Assembly (NCBI GenBank): GCA_030615145.1
Contig: JAUWZT010000063.1
Location: 1 to 14,265 of the forward strand
DNA from: Promethearchaeota archaeon
GTDB lineage: Archaea; Asgardarchaeota; Lokiarchaeia; Sigyniarchaeales; SOKP01
Direction: 5' to 3'
Length of the DNA stretch: 14,265 nucleotides
Part shown: positions 6,111 to 13,013 of the stretch, piece by piece
How the letters are laid out: each line of letters begins with the position of its first letter
How positions within the stretch are numbered: the first letter of the stretch is position 1
Notes under the pieces: model-generated
Seen by the model: the letters and a program-made list of their open reading frames with translations, nothing else
What the model was told of the DNA's origin: nothing
The model's database searches: none
Translations under genes and position numbers: made by a program

Positions 6111-6404
6111 ATGATAAGTCCAAAATATTTGATTTACCACGATTTAATTGGCTTTAAGGCGTACGCTAAACTTAAATCAAAATCAAATAGTACCACATTC
6201 TCGGATATTGGTATGATAATTGACGATACCCGAAATATGTTAATATCAGAAAAAAATAATACAATAAAAAAGTATATCAAAAAAGATTATATTTTTAGAT
6301 TCAAGCTTGAAGAAGGAACGTTAGAATTAAATGGATCTAAAATTGTTGGCGTTCCTGAAAACAGATTAAGAAGTTTAAAAAAAAAGAAGTGGTTGAGAAA
6401 ATAA
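6111..6404 (+). CDS. rnp1: RNase P protein component 1 (Rpp29/Pop4 homologue)
   Basis: This 97-residue protein matches archaeal Rnp1, the homologue of eukaryotic Rpp29/Pop4. It helps the RNase P RNA cut the 5' leader from precursor tRNAs, together with other RNase P proteins. Sequence marks are DLIGFKAYAKLKSKS (11-25), GMIIDDTRNMLIS (34-46, the family's G-x-V-x-D-E-T-x-N-T-L motif), IKKDYIFRFKLEEGTLELNGSKIVG (56-80) and PENRLRSLKKKKW (82-94), which fit a small Sm-like beta barrel with a basic C-terminus. Length is normal. Location between uL29 and uS17 is conserved in archaea. One base separates its stop from the uS17 ATG. Confidence 0.9.
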   Translation: MISPKYLIYHDLIGFKAYAKLKSKSNSTTFSDIGMIIDDTRNMLISEKNNTIKKYIKKDYIFRFKLEEGTLELNGSKIVGVPENRLRSLKKKKWLRK

Positions 6405-6405
6405 A

Positions 6406-6756
6406 ATGAGCATTCGAAATATCGGTATTCCCGGAGTAAATCCTCCAAAAGCGCGTGAATGTAGCGATAAGGATTGTCCATTTCACGGAAATACACGAAT
6501 AAGAGGTAAGATTACTCAAGGAGTAGTAGTAAATAAAAAATCAAAAAACACTGTAATTATTAGACAAGATTACGTTCAATTTGTTAAGAAGTATCAACGA
6601 TATGAAAGGCGTAATTCACGTCTTGCATGTCATTTACCCGAATGTTTGACTCCCGAAATTCAAGTAGGAGATTTAGTGCGTGTAGGAGAAAGCAGAAAAC
6701 TCTCAAAGACAAAAGCATTCATAGTATTAGATAAAATAAAGAGTGGGGCGATGTAG
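6406..6756 (+). CDS. rps17: Small-subunit ribosomal protein uS17
   Basis: This 116-residue OB-fold protein is archaeal uS17, a primary 16S rRNA binder. The archaeal/eukaryotic N-terminal extension RNIGIPGVNPPKARECSDKDCPFHG (4-28), with its Cys19/Cys24/His27 group, is plain. Then come RGKITQGVVVNKKSKNTVIIRQDYVQFVKKYQRYERRNSRL (OB strands) and the conserved CHLPECL (75-81) and VGDLVRVGESRKLSKTK (87-103). It starts one base after Rnp1 and its stop codon abuts the uL14 ATG, so it must be translated from the shared message. Confidence 0.95.
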   Translation: MSIRNIGIPGVNPPKARECSDKDCPFHGNTRIRGKITQGVVVNKKSKNTVIIRQDYVQFVKKYQRYERRNSRLACHLPECLTPEIQVGDLVRVGESRKLSKTKAFIVLDKIKSGAM

Positions 6757-7182
6757 ATGGGAACCAGAAGAAAAATGGGAAGAAAAGTGCAGATGAAAGC
6801 AAGAACTAGTTACGGAGTACAAAATGGTTCAAAAATTTTCATTACTGATAATTCTGGTGCAAAGATTGCACAAATAATTAACGTCGACCATGCAAAAACC
6901 CGTTTGAGAAGGTTGCCACAAGCTTCTGTAGGGTCAGTTTGCACAGTAACCGTTAAAAAAGGGCGCCCAGACTTACGAGGGACTATATTGAAAGCTGTAA
7001 TAGTTAGACAAAAGATGATATATAGGCGATTAGACGGCACAAGATTATCTTTTGAAGATAATGCAGGAGTTTTAATAACCAGGGAAGGCGATCCTAAAGG
7101 TACAGAAATTCGAGGTCCCATTGCTAGGGAAGCTGCTGAATTATTTCCACGTTTAGCATCCATTTCTTCATTAATTATTTAA
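6757..7182 (+). CDS. rpl14: Large-subunit ribosomal protein uL14
   Basis: This 141-residue protein is uL14, which binds 23S rRNA at the subunit interface. The signature is intact: FITDNSGAKIAQIINV (28-43), VGSVCTVTVKKGRPDLRG (58-75), KAVIVRQKMIYRRLDGTRLSFEDNAGVLI (79-107) and GTEIRGPIAREAAELFPRLASI (115-136). The N-terminal extension with MGRKVQMKARTSYGVQNGS is the archaeal type. The ATG directly follows the uS17 stop codon with no gap, suggesting coupled translation; AGTGGGGCGAT just upstream, within uS17, can act as the SD. Confidence 0.96.
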   Translation: MGTRRKMGRKVQMKARTSYGVQNGSKIFITDNSGAKIAQIINVDHAKTRLRRLPQASVGSVCTVTVKKGRPDLRGTILKAVIVRQKMIYRRLDGTRLSFEDNAGVLITREGDPKGTEIRGPIAREAAELFPRLASISSLII

Positions 7183-7205
7183 TTAAGATCATAAGGTTAA
7201 AAAGT

Positions 7206-7634
7206 ATGAAAGCAAAATCAAAACAGCCTAAAAAGCAGCGGAAAGCGTTATTTACTTATAAGAATCATCAAAGGTCAAAACTATTATCAACAAGAGTTGC
7301 TGATTTTCTAAGAGATGAGTATGGGATTAGAAAACTTCCCCTTAGAGTTGGTGATGGTGTTAAAATTGTGAAGGGTGAATTCAAAAATTTTGAGGGAGAA
7401 GTTATGGAGATCACGAAAAACCAGAGAGCAAAAATTAAGGAAGCAACTTTTGATAAAGCAGATGGAACGCAGTTTCATCCGGCTATTCACATATCGAATT
7501 TAGTAATAACAAAATTCACTAAAGAAAAAAAAATGGACCCCTGGCGGGCAAGTATGATTGACAGGAAAGATGTTTATGGATTAGGGGAAGAAGAGTTAAG
7601 AGCTCCAAAAAAACAAAAAGAGGAGGAGAAATAA
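7206..7634 (+). CDS. rpl24: Large-subunit ribosomal protein uL24
   Basis: This 142-residue protein is archaeal uL24, an assembly initiator that binds the 5' domain of 23S rRNA. It opens with QPKKQRKALFTYKNHQRSKLL (7-27) and LRDEYGIRKLPLRVGD (35-50), then a KOW motif (about 46-75: GDGVKIVKGEFKNFEGEV). It ends with HPAIHISNLVITKF (91-104) and the archaeal MDPWRASMIDRK, followed by a short charged tail. Its last codons contain GAGGAGG, which serves as the SD of eS4, so the two genes are closely coupled. Confidence 0.95.
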   Translation: MKAKSKQPKKQRKALFTYKNHQRSKLLSTRVADFLRDEYGIRKLPLRVGDGVKIVKGEFKNFEGEVMEITKNQRAKIKEATFDKADGTQFHPAIHISNLVITKFTKEKKMDPWRASMIDRKDVYGLGEEELRAPKKQKEEEK

Positions 7635-8387
7635 ATGACTAGACATGGTGGTTCAAGAGCGTTAAAAAGACTTAACACGCCTAAATTTCTACAAATAAAA
7701 AGAAAGCACGGCAAGTTCTTTATGAAGCCATCATCTGGCCCTCATCCAAGGAGATTCTGTTTACCTTTACTCCATATTGTCAGGGATCTTCTGAAGATAG
7801 TCGATAACCATAGAGAAGCGAAAAAATTAATAGGACTCGGTAAATTTAAGGTAGATGGAAGGGTAGTAAAAGATACAACATATCCAGTAGGTTTAATGGA
7901 TGTGCTAAGTATAGAAAAAATGAACAAACATTATCGAATTCTACCAGATTCTCACTACGGATTAATACTCCATGAAATAACTGAAGCAGAAAGTAATTTT
8001 AAATTATGTCGAATAACCCAAAAAACCACGATAAAGGGAGGACATATTCAATTAAACTTACACGATGGAAAGAACATTCTAATACGAGTTAAAGACCCAA
8101 GTAACACTAAAGAGGATATTTACAAAAGAATGGATGTTTTAAAAATTTCAATCCCAGAACAAGAAATTCTTAAAGTTTTAAAATTTAAAGAAGGAAATTT
8201 AGCGATCATCATGTCCGGGAAAAATATCGGACAATTAGGAAAAGTTATAAATATATTAAAGCGGTTTGGTCCGAAAGCAAGCACGGTCTCTATACAACAT
8301 AATTCTGAACATACAGAAACTCTTTACGATTATACTTTTATAATAGGAGAGGATCAATCCGAAATTAATTTACCAAAAATGGAATAA
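7635..8387 (+). CDS. rps4e: Small-subunit ribosomal protein eS4
   Basis: eS4 is an archaeal/eukaryotic small-subunit protein absent from bacteria. The 250-residue sequence shows the N-terminal basic segment GGSRALKRLNTP (5-16), the S4 RNA-binding domain (about 42-100: LPLLHIVRDLLKIVDNHREA, GKFKVDGRVVKDTTYPVGLMDVLSI) and a KOW segment (about 186-212: EGNLAIIMSGKNIGQLGKV). It ends with a C-terminal domain containing YDYTFIIGED. Length is typical. The ATG directly follows the uL24 stop, with a strong GGAGG inside the end of uL24. Confidence 0.95.
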   Translation: MTRHGGSRALKRLNTPKFLQIKRKHGKFFMKPSSGPHPRRFCLPLLHIVRDLLKIVDNHREAKKLIGLGKFKVDGRVVKDTTYPVGLMDVLSIEKMNKHYRILPDSHYGLILHEITEAESNFKLCRITQKTTIKGGHIQLNLHDGKNILIRVKDPSNTKEDIYKRMDVLKISIPEQEILKVLKFKEGNLAIIMSGKNIGQLGKVINILKRFGPKASTVSIQHNSEHTETLYDYTFIIGEDQSEINLPKME

Positions 8388-8393
8388 AATAAA

Positions 8394-8400
8394 GAAGTGA
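8394..8400 (+). promoter_or_regulatory. SD that sets the uL5 start
   Basis: GAAGTGA lies 8 nt before the ATG at 8409. The GTG at 8397, which would start an in-frame version four codons longer, is part of this site and is therefore unlikely to be the initiator. Confidence 0.5.
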
Positions 8401-8408
8401 ATTCAATT

Positions 8409-9014
8409 ATGTCAGTTAAAGCAACAAAAAAACCTCAGAAATTATCCCGAAAAGAACAAGAAAAAATATTTGAAGAGATGTGGACTCATCCAATGAAGAA
8501 ACCTTACTTAGAAAAAGTGGTTCTAAATATCGGAGTAGGAGCTGGGGGTGAAGAATTAGAAAGAGCCTTTACGGTATTACAAACGATCTCTGGTAAAACT
8601 CCTGTAAAAACTCTTTCTAAGAAAAACGTAAAAGAATTCAATTTGCGGATAGGACGTCCAATTGGAACGATGGTAACTATTCGGAGAAAAGAAGCTGAAA
8701 AATTGCTTAAAAGACTATTTGTTGTAAATAACGATAAAATGTTAAGAAAAAGTTTCGATAATTATGGTAATTTTGGTTTTGGTATTACTGAACATATCAC
8801 CATTCCAGGAATCGAATATGATAACTTGATTGGCATCTGGGGTCTTGATGTTGTTGCTCGAATAGTTAGACCTGGTATGAGAGTTAAGTACAGAAGAAAA
8901 GGTCGAGCTAAAGTCCCTAAACACCATTATGTTTCTCGAGCGGAAGCTCAATATTTTTTAGAAAAAAATTTTGGAATCGAAATAGTAGATAAATTAGAAT
9001 TAGAATATATGTAA
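8409..9014 (+). CDS. rpl5: Large-subunit ribosomal protein uL5
   Basis: uL5 binds 5S rRNA in the central protuberance. From the ATG at 8409 it has 201 residues, including MKKPYLEKVVLNIGVGAGG (29-47, the uL5 signature), TISGKTPVKTLSKKNVKEFNLRIGRPIGTMVTIR (59-92) and FDNYGNFGFGITEHITIPGIEYD (116-138). The archaeal C-terminal part VVARIVRPGMRVKYRRKGRAKVPKHHYVS follows. A GTG 12 bp upstream is in frame, but it lies within the GAAGTGA site, so the ATG is preferred. It follows eS4 by 21 bp and precedes uS14, as in other archaea. Confidence 0.94.
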   Translation: MSVKATKKPQKLSRKEQEKIFEEMWTHPMKKPYLEKVVLNIGVGAGGEELERAFTVLQTISGKTPVKTLSKKNVKEFNLRIGRPIGTMVTIRRKEAEKLLKRLFVVNNDKMLRKSFDNYGNFGFGITEHITIPGIEYDNLIGIWGLDVVARIVRPGMRVKYRRKGRAKVPKHHYVSRAEAQYFLEKNFGIEIVDKLELEYM

Positions 9015-9037
9015 AGAAAAAAAAAGTTTTGATAATT

Positions 9038-9184
9038 ATGCCGCAAGGTAAGATAGGTAAGGGTCAGAGAGAATGTAGACGCTGCCATACACATAGAGGA
9101 GTTATAAGAAGGTATGGTTTATATATATGCCGTCGTTGTTTTTATGAAATTGGAAAAGAAATTGGATTTTATAGGTACGATTAA
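9038..9184 (+). CDS. rps14: Small-subunit ribosomal protein uS14 (zinc-ribbon type)
   Basis: This short gene encodes 48 residues, beginning MPQGKIGKGQRECRRC and ending EIGFYRYD. It is the zinc-binding form of uS14, which sits in the head of the small subunit. The four ligands are Cys13, Cys16, Cys31 and Cys34 (C-x2-C-x14-C-x2-C). Around them are THRGVIRRYGLYICRRCF (18-35), with the conserved YGL and CR-CF stretches. Length matches the usual 50-55. It lies 23 bp after uL5 and 22 bp before the probable uS8 start, its normal position. No SD is obvious before the ATG. Small size makes it easy to overlook. Confidence 0.93.
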   Translation: MPQGKIGKGQRECRRCHTHRGVIRRYGLYICRRCFYEIGKEIGFYRYD

Positions 9185-9194
9185 AATTAGGAAT

Positions 9195-9200
9195 GAGGTG
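9195..9200 (+). promoter_or_regulatory. SD site of uS8, pointing to an ATA start
   Basis: GAGGTG is one of the best SD matches in the operon. It lies 6 nt before ATA at 9207 but 27 nt before the first ATG (9228), too far to serve that codon. A TAA at 9201 closes the frame just downstream of the SD, so initiation must lie between 9204 and 9228. Confidence 0.7.
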
Positions 9201-9206
9201 TAAAAA

Positions 9207-9590
9207 ATAACAAACAGACTTGCCGATATGTGCAACAATCTCAAGAACGCAGAAAGAGCAAGAAAAAAAGAAGTAATAATTAACCCTGCTTCGAAATTAA
9301 CACAAAAGATTCTTCGCATCTTCCAGCAGCACGCATATATCGGAGAATTTGAGAGATATGACGATGGAAGGCAAGGCAAATTTAAAATTGCCCTATTAGG
9401 TAAAATAAACCACTGTGCTGGTTTATTAAGGCTTAATTATAAAACTAATCAATACGAATCACTCGAAAGAAGGTTGCTTCCAGCGCCAGGGTTAGGGATA
9501 ATTGTATTAACCACTAACCAAGGTATCATGACCATGAAAGAGGCAGAAGAAAAACATATTGGTGGCATGACATTATGTTATATTTATTAA
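9207..9590 (+). CDS. rps8: Small-subunit ribosomal protein uS8, probable ATA start
   Basis: uS8 binds the central domain of 16S rRNA. The sequence from NLKNAERARKKEV through PASKLTQKILRIFQQHAYIGEFERYDDGRQGKFKI to LPAPGLGIIVLTTNQGIMTMKEAEEKHIGG is clearly uS8. Starting at the first ATG (9228) would give 120 residues and lose the start of helix 1. Reading upstream gives ATA-ACA-AAC-AGA-CTT-GCC-GAT, i.e. (M)TNRLAD, restoring the conserved L-A-D of this helix (archaeal DPLANAL, human NVLADAL) and a normal length of 127. No ATG, GTG or TTG lies in frame between the TAA at 9201 and 9228, and GAGGTG sits 6 nt before the ATA. A sequencing error of ATG to ATA is the main alternative. Confidence 0.85.
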   Translation: MTNRLADMCNNLKNAERARKKEVIINPASKLTQKILRIFQQHAYIGEFERYDDGRQGKFKIALLGKINHCAGLLRLNYKTNQYESLERRLLPAPGLGIIVLTTNQGIMTMKEAEEKHIGGMTLCYIY

Positions 9591-9612
9591 TATTGAAAGA
9601 AGGTAATAGTAA

Positions 9613-10191
9613 ATGGTAAAAATAGCATTTTATAAGGAAGAAATGGAAATTCCGGAAGGAGTGAAAGTTACCCTTGATGGAAATCATCATATTACTGTAA
9701 AAGGTCCCAACGGAAAAATAACAAAAGATTTCTCTCATGTGAGAGGTATAAAGGTCTCAATTGAAGGAAAAAAAATAATTTTTTCTACAAACTTCCCAAA
9801 AAGTGGAACTCTCGCCTTGACTAAGACTATTATCAATTTAATTAAAAATTTAATAATCGGGGTTCAAACAAATTATAAATATATTTGTAAAGTGTGCTAT
9901 AGTCATTTTCCATGTACTGTGGAAGTGAAGCCAGAAAACAAAGAAATTCATGTAGTAAATTTTCTTGGAGAAAGAGCTCCAAGAGTTACACATTATTTAG
10001 ATAATGTAGAAGTAAAGGTTGAAGGCGAAGATGTTATTTTGATTGGACCCGATAAAGAAACATTGGGACAAACAGCAGCAAATATACAAAAATGTTGTAG
10101 AATTAGGAAAAAAGATCCAAGAGTTTTTCAAGATGGAGTATACCTCTACAAAAGACAGATTGGAGAAGTAGTTACTTGGGAAATAAAATAA
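9613..10191 (+). CDS. rpl6: Large-subunit ribosomal protein uL6
   Basis: This 192-residue protein is uL6, near the factor-binding site of the large subunit. It has two similar domains: about 8-85 (EMEIPEGVKVTLDGNHHITVKGPNG, then TLALTKTIINLIKNLIIGV) and 86-192 (YSHFPCTVEVKPENKEIHVVNFLGERAPR, then DKETLGQTAANIQKCCRIRKKDPRVFQDGVYLY). The last segment is the archaeal/eukaryotic signature. Length is normal. The AAGGTAAT site about 8 nt before the ATG supports the start. It is unusually rich in cysteine (C92, C95, C101, C161, C162); the YICKVC pair falls where other uL6 proteins usually have charged or hydrophobic residues. Confidence 0.95.
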   Translation: MVKIAFYKEEMEIPEGVKVTLDGNHHITVKGPNGKITKDFSHVRGIKVSIEGKKIIFSTNFPKSGTLALTKTIINLIKNLIIGVQTNYKYICKVCYSHFPCTVEVKPENKEIHVVNFLGERAPRVTHYLDNVEVKVEGEDVILIGPDKETLGQTAANIQKCCRIRKKDPRVFQDGVYLYKRQIGEVVTWEIK

Positions 10192-10206
10192 ATTGAGGTA
10201 AAAGCG

Positions 10207-10677
10207 ATGGAACAAAAACAAAAAAGATTAATAGAACTCAGGAAAAAAATCAATAAAAAACGACCATCCTTTAGACGTGTAGAATCGTGGAGATATGTGA
10301 GAGTAAAAGATCCGTGGAGAAAGGCTAGAGGGATCGATTCACGAACGCGAATAAAATCTAAATCTGGTGTTAAATCTCCATCGATGGGGTATAGAGGACC
10401 CAAAAAAGTTAGAGGACTTCATCCATCTGGATATGAAGAAGTAAGAGTCGTCACTATTAACGATATAAAAGATTTAAATAATAAAAAACACGCACTTAAA
10501 GTTTCAAGTAAATTAGGTGTTAAAAAAAGAATAGCTTTAATTGATTACGCTCAAAGTAGAGGATTTAAAATTCTTAATTTAGGAATCTCTCAAAAAGAAT
10601 TAGAGGAATTAGAGGCAATGTTAGAGTCGTCTATTGAAGATTTGGACGACGAGGATTTGCTTGACGATGAGGATTAG
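10207..10677 (+). CDS. rpl32e: Large-subunit ribosomal protein eL32
   Basis: eL32 is an archaeal/eukaryotic large-subunit protein. The core (about 18-126) shows RPSFRRVESWRYVRVKDPWRKARGIDSRTR (19-48), SGVKSPSMGYRGPKKVRGLHPSGYEEVRV (53-81) and HALKVSSKLGVKKRIALIDYAQSRGFKILN (95-124), all typical. The final 30 residues are an added acidic tail (ELEELEAMLESSIEDL followed by an Asp/Glu run). GAGGT 7 nt before the ATG supports the start. It follows uL6 by 15 bp and precedes eL19, the usual archaeal order. Confidence 0.94.
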   Translation: MEQKQKRLIELRKKINKKRPSFRRVESWRYVRVKDPWRKARGIDSRTRIKSKSGVKSPSMGYRGPKKVRGLHPSGYEEVRVVTINDIKDLNNKKHALKVSSKLGVKKRIALIDYAQSRGFKILNLGISQKELEELEAMLESSIEDLDDEDLLDDED

Positions 10678-10718
10678 AAAGAATACCTATAATTAATAAT
10701 AGATTTATGTGATAAAAA

Positions 10719-11177
10719 ATGAGTTTAAAAGCCCAAAAACGAATGGCTGCAGAAATTTTAAAATGTGGGGAAAATCGAGTTTATTGCGATCCCTATTTAA
10801 TCGATGAGATTAAAATGGCAATTACTCGACAGGATATCCGAAATTTAATTAAAGAAGGAATAATTCAGAAAAAATATAAAAAAGGAAACTCAAAATATAG
10901 GAAAAATGTCCACCACGAAAGAAAGAAAAAAGGCAGGGCTAGAGGATTAGGTAAAAGAAAGGGAACTAAAGGCGCACGAACTCCCAAGAAAAAAGCTTGG
11001 ATGAAACGCATTCGTCCTCAGAGACGAGAATTGAAGAAGTTGAGGGATCGAAAATTAATTACTACAGCAACATATAGAAAGCTATACAAAAACGCTAAAG
11101 GTGGAATGTTTACTAGTGTTGCTCAAATGAACCGTCATATTAAAGAAAAAGATTTAATCAAGAGAGGTAGATCGTAA
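10719..11177 (+). CDS. rpl19e: Large-subunit ribosomal protein eL19
   Basis: This 152-residue basic helical protein is eL19, an archaeal/eukaryotic protein that joins an intersubunit bridge. It starts with LKAQKRMAAEILKCGENRVY (3-22), followed by IDEIKMAITRQDIRNLIKEG (28-47). A long basic arm (RKKKGRARGLGKRKGTKGARTPKKKAWMKRIRPQRREL) precedes TYRKLYKNAKGGMFTSVAQM. These are the family landmarks and the length is normal. ATGTGAT, 5 nt before the ATG, is a modest SD. It comes 41 bp after eL32, one of the wider gaps of the operon, and its last codons hold the GAGAGGTAG site used by uL18. Confidence 0.95.
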   Translation: MSLKAQKRMAAEILKCGENRVYCDPYLIDEIKMAITRQDIRNLIKEGIIQKKYKKGNSKYRKNVHHERKKKGRARGLGKRKGTKGARTPKKKAWMKRIRPQRRELKKLRDRKLITTATYRKLYKNAKGGMFTSVAQMNRHIKEKDLIKRGRS

Positions 11178-11771
11178 ATGGCAAAAGGACCGAGATATCG
11201 TCGTTCTAATCGAAGGAGAGAAGAAGGTAAAACAAATTACCATAGGAGATTAAGGTTATTAAAATCAAAAAAATTAAGAGTTGTAATTAGGGCTTCAAAC
11301 AATCATATTATTGTCCAAATTATTCAATCTAAATTCGGTGGCGATAAGGTTTTAGTCTCTGCCCATTCTACGGAATTAACATCAAAATTTGGATGGAATG
11401 CAAATACAGGAAATGTCCCAGCAGCATATTTAACTGGTTTTTTAGCAGGTCTAAGGGCTAAAAAACAAAATATTCATGAAGCTATTCTCGATTTAGGTGT
11501 CTTTTATCATAGAATTCGAGTACTCGCGGCTTTTAAAGGTATTTTAAAATCAGAATTAGAAGTACCATATAAGGAAAGCTTCTTTCCAAACGATTTGGAG
11601 GAACGAATCACTGGGGCTCAAATAGAAAAATTTGCTAATCTTCTAAAAAGCGAGAATCCAGAAAAATACGATCAAATTTTCTCAGGTTATCTAAAGAAAA
11701 ATAAAATAAATCCATTAAAAATTAGTCAAATTGTTTCGAATACATTCAAAACAATTGAAAATAATGCTTAA
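11178..11771 (+). CDS. rpl18: Large-subunit ribosomal protein uL18
   Basis: This 197-residue protein is archaeal uL18, which holds 5S rRNA together with uL5. Family segments are RYRRSNRRREEGKTNYHRRLRLLKSKKLRVVIRASNNHIIVQII (6-49), WNANTGNVPAAYLTGFLAGLRA (73-94), AILDLGVFYHRIRVLAAFKGILKSELEVPYKESFFPNDLEERITG (102-146), and a C-terminal helical extension to 197. Length suits the archaeal type, which is longer than the bacterial one. The ATG directly follows the eL19 stop codon, with GAGAGGTAG just upstream. Confidence 0.95.
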   Translation: MAKGPRYRRSNRRREEGKTNYHRRLRLLKSKKLRVVIRASNNHIIVQIIQSKFGGDKVLVSAHSTELTSKFGWNANTGNVPAAYLTGFLAGLRAKKQNIHEAILDLGVFYHRIRVLAAFKGILKSELEVPYKESFFPNDLEERITGAQIEKFANLLKSENPEKYDQIFSGYLKKNKINPLKISQIVSNTFKTIENNA

Positions 11772-11785
11772 ACAAGTGAGTTAAT

Positions 11786-12439
11786 ATGAGTCAACAAAGA
11801 AATCAAAGACAAAGGGATCAAAGACAAAGAAAACCAAGAAATCCTGACGAAGGATGGGTTCCAAAAACGCGTTTGGGCGAATTGGTCAAAGAAGGGCTAA
11901 TCACATTAGAAAAAATATTTGCTAATAATCTCATTGTCAAGGAGAAAGAAATTATTAACATTCTCCTCCCACAATTAAATGAAAGTGTGGTTTCTATCTC
12001 CATGGTACAACAAATGACTGCTAGTGGCCAACGATCTAGATTCAAAGCAGTTGTACTTGTCGGAACGGATGGCTTTATTGGCGTAGGCTCAGCAAAGTCA
12101 CGAGAGGTAGGACCGGCAATAAGAAAGGCAATTGATAGAGCAAAGCTTTCTGTTATACCCATTCTTAGAGGTTGTGGTAGTAAAGAATGTGGTTGTGGTC
12201 AAACTCACAGCGTACCATTTAAGGTAGATGGAAAATGTGGTTCTGTGAAAATACGATTGATCCCGGCGCCACAAGGAGTGGGATTAGCTTGTGCAGACAA
12301 AGTTAAACAAGTATTAAAATTAGCCGGTATCGAAGATATTTGGAGCAAAACTTTCGGCGATACTAGAACAAGCGAAAATCTAGTAAAAGCTACTGTTACC
12401 GCGCTTAAAAATGCTCACAAATTTAATTTCAATTTATAG
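11786..12439 (+). CDS. rps5: Small-subunit ribosomal protein uS5
   Basis: This 217-residue protein is archaeal/eukaryotic-type uS5 at the mRNA entry and decoding centre. The double-stranded RNA-binding part spans about 52-120 (SMVQQMTASGQRSRFKAVVLVGTDGFIGVGSAKSREVGPAIRKAIDRAK). The C-terminal domain spans about 141-210 (CGSVKIRLIPAPQGVGLACADKVKQVLKLAGIEDIWSKTFGDTRTSENLVKATVTAL). The cysteine-rich loop GCGSKECGCGQTH (129-141) and Cys151 belong to the archaeal/eukaryotic type. Residues 1-20 form an Arg/Gln-rich tail containing a small internal duplication. AAGTGAG lies about 5 nt before the ATG. It follows uL18 by 14 bp. Confidence 0.95.
   Translation: MSQQRNQRQRDQRQRKPRNPDEGWVPKTRLGELVKEGLITLEKIFANNLIVKEKEIINILLPQLNESVVSISMVQQMTASGQRSRFKAVVLVGTDGFIGVGSAKSREVGPAIRKAIDRAKLSVIPILRGCGSKECGCGQTHSVPFKVDGKCGSVKIRLIPAPQGVGLACADKVKQVLKLAGIEDIWSKTFGDTRTSENLVKATVTALKNAHKFNFNL
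11802..11829. repeat. 15 bp tandem duplication in the uS5 N-terminal tail
   Basis: ATCAAAGACAAAG occurs at 11802-11814 and again at 11817-11829, a 15 bp period that repeats the peptide QRQRD/QRQRK in frame. It lengthens the basic tail by five residues and probably arose by slippage. Confidence 0.6.
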
Positions 12440-12448
12440 ATGATGAGT

Positions 12449-12452
12449 GGTG
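12449..12452 (+). promoter_or_regulatory. SD that sets the uL30 start
   Basis: GGTG lies 6 nt before the ATG at 12459. An upstream in-frame GTG (12447) overlaps this site, and a neighbouring ATG (12456) is only 3 nt away, so the ATG at 12459 is preferred. Confidence 0.45.
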
Positions 12453-12458
12453 TATATG

Positions 12459-12992
12459 ATGGCTGAAAATAAAGTTATAGTTAGAAAAAAATCTAAAATA
12501 AAAAAACCGAATCCTCCTGTCCTGTACTTCGCAGTTCGTATAAGAGGCGCACCAGGAATGAAACGCGTAATTTTAGACACATTGAAAATGTTGAGAATGC
12601 ACAGGGTTAACCATGGAGTTCTTATTTGGGGGGAGGTAAGCTATGTTGGTATGCTTAAAAAATGTAAAGATTATATAGCTTATGGTGAAATCGACGAAAA
12701 AACACTGTTGAGATTATTGAGAGCAAGAGGGAAAGTAGAAGGAAATAAACCACTCACCGACGAGCATATTAAAAATCTAACTAAATATAAAGATTTTAAA
12801 GAACTTACTAAAGCTTTAGTATCTGGAGAAATTCAATACAGAACGAAAGATATATATAAAATAAAACCCGTGTTTCGATTGCACCCTCCAAGGAAAGGGC
12901 ACCGCGGTACGATTAAAAAGCATTATCGTGAAGGTGGCACTCTGGGATATGTAGAGCAATATATTAATGAGATAATTCATAAAATGATTTAA
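12459..12992 (+). CDS. rpl30: Large-subunit ribosomal protein uL30
   Basis: uL30 in archaea and eukaryotes is longer than in bacteria. Starting at ATG 12459 the protein has 177 residues. The first ~20 (MAENKVIVRKKSKIKKPNPP) form a basic tail, a short version of that seen in eukaryotic uL30. The core follows with VLYFAVRIRGAPGMKRVILDTLKMLRMHRVNHGVLI, VSYVGMLKKCKDYIAYGEI and, near the end, FRLHPPRKGHRGTIKKHYREGGTLGYVEQYINEII. Other possible starts (GTG 12447, ATG 12456) add only one to four residues. It is 19 bp after uS5 and 21 bp before uL15, the usual order. Confidence 0.94.
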   Translation: MAENKVIVRKKSKIKKPNPPVLYFAVRIRGAPGMKRVILDTLKMLRMHRVNHGVLIWGEVSYVGMLKKCKDYIAYGEIDEKTLLRLLRARGKVEGNKPLTDEHIKNLTKYKDFKELTKALVSGEIQYRTKDIYKIKPVFRLHPPRKGHRGTIKKHYREGGTLGYVEQYINEIIHKMI

Positions 12993-13013
12993 TTAGGAAG
13001 GTGAAATAAAACT

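Noticed and set aside
5733..6140. A 135-codon minus-strand frame rich in Ser and Phe
   Set aside because: It is the antisense of the Glu/Lys-rich uS3 tail and of uL29; the composition follows from that, and both sense genes are certain.
6810..7163. A 117-codon minus-strand frame
   Set aside because: It lies wholly antisense to the conserved uL14 gene and resembles no protein.
9228..9230. ATG as the start of uS8
   Set aside because: It has no SD and removes the conserved L-A-D segment; the upstream ATA with GAGGTG fits better.
9119..9379. An 86-codon minus-strand frame across uS14 and uS8
   Set aside because: Both plus-strand genes are certain from their motifs, so this is a shadow.
11818..12162. 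A 114-codon minus-strand frame
   Set aside because: It is antisense to the conserved uS5 gene.
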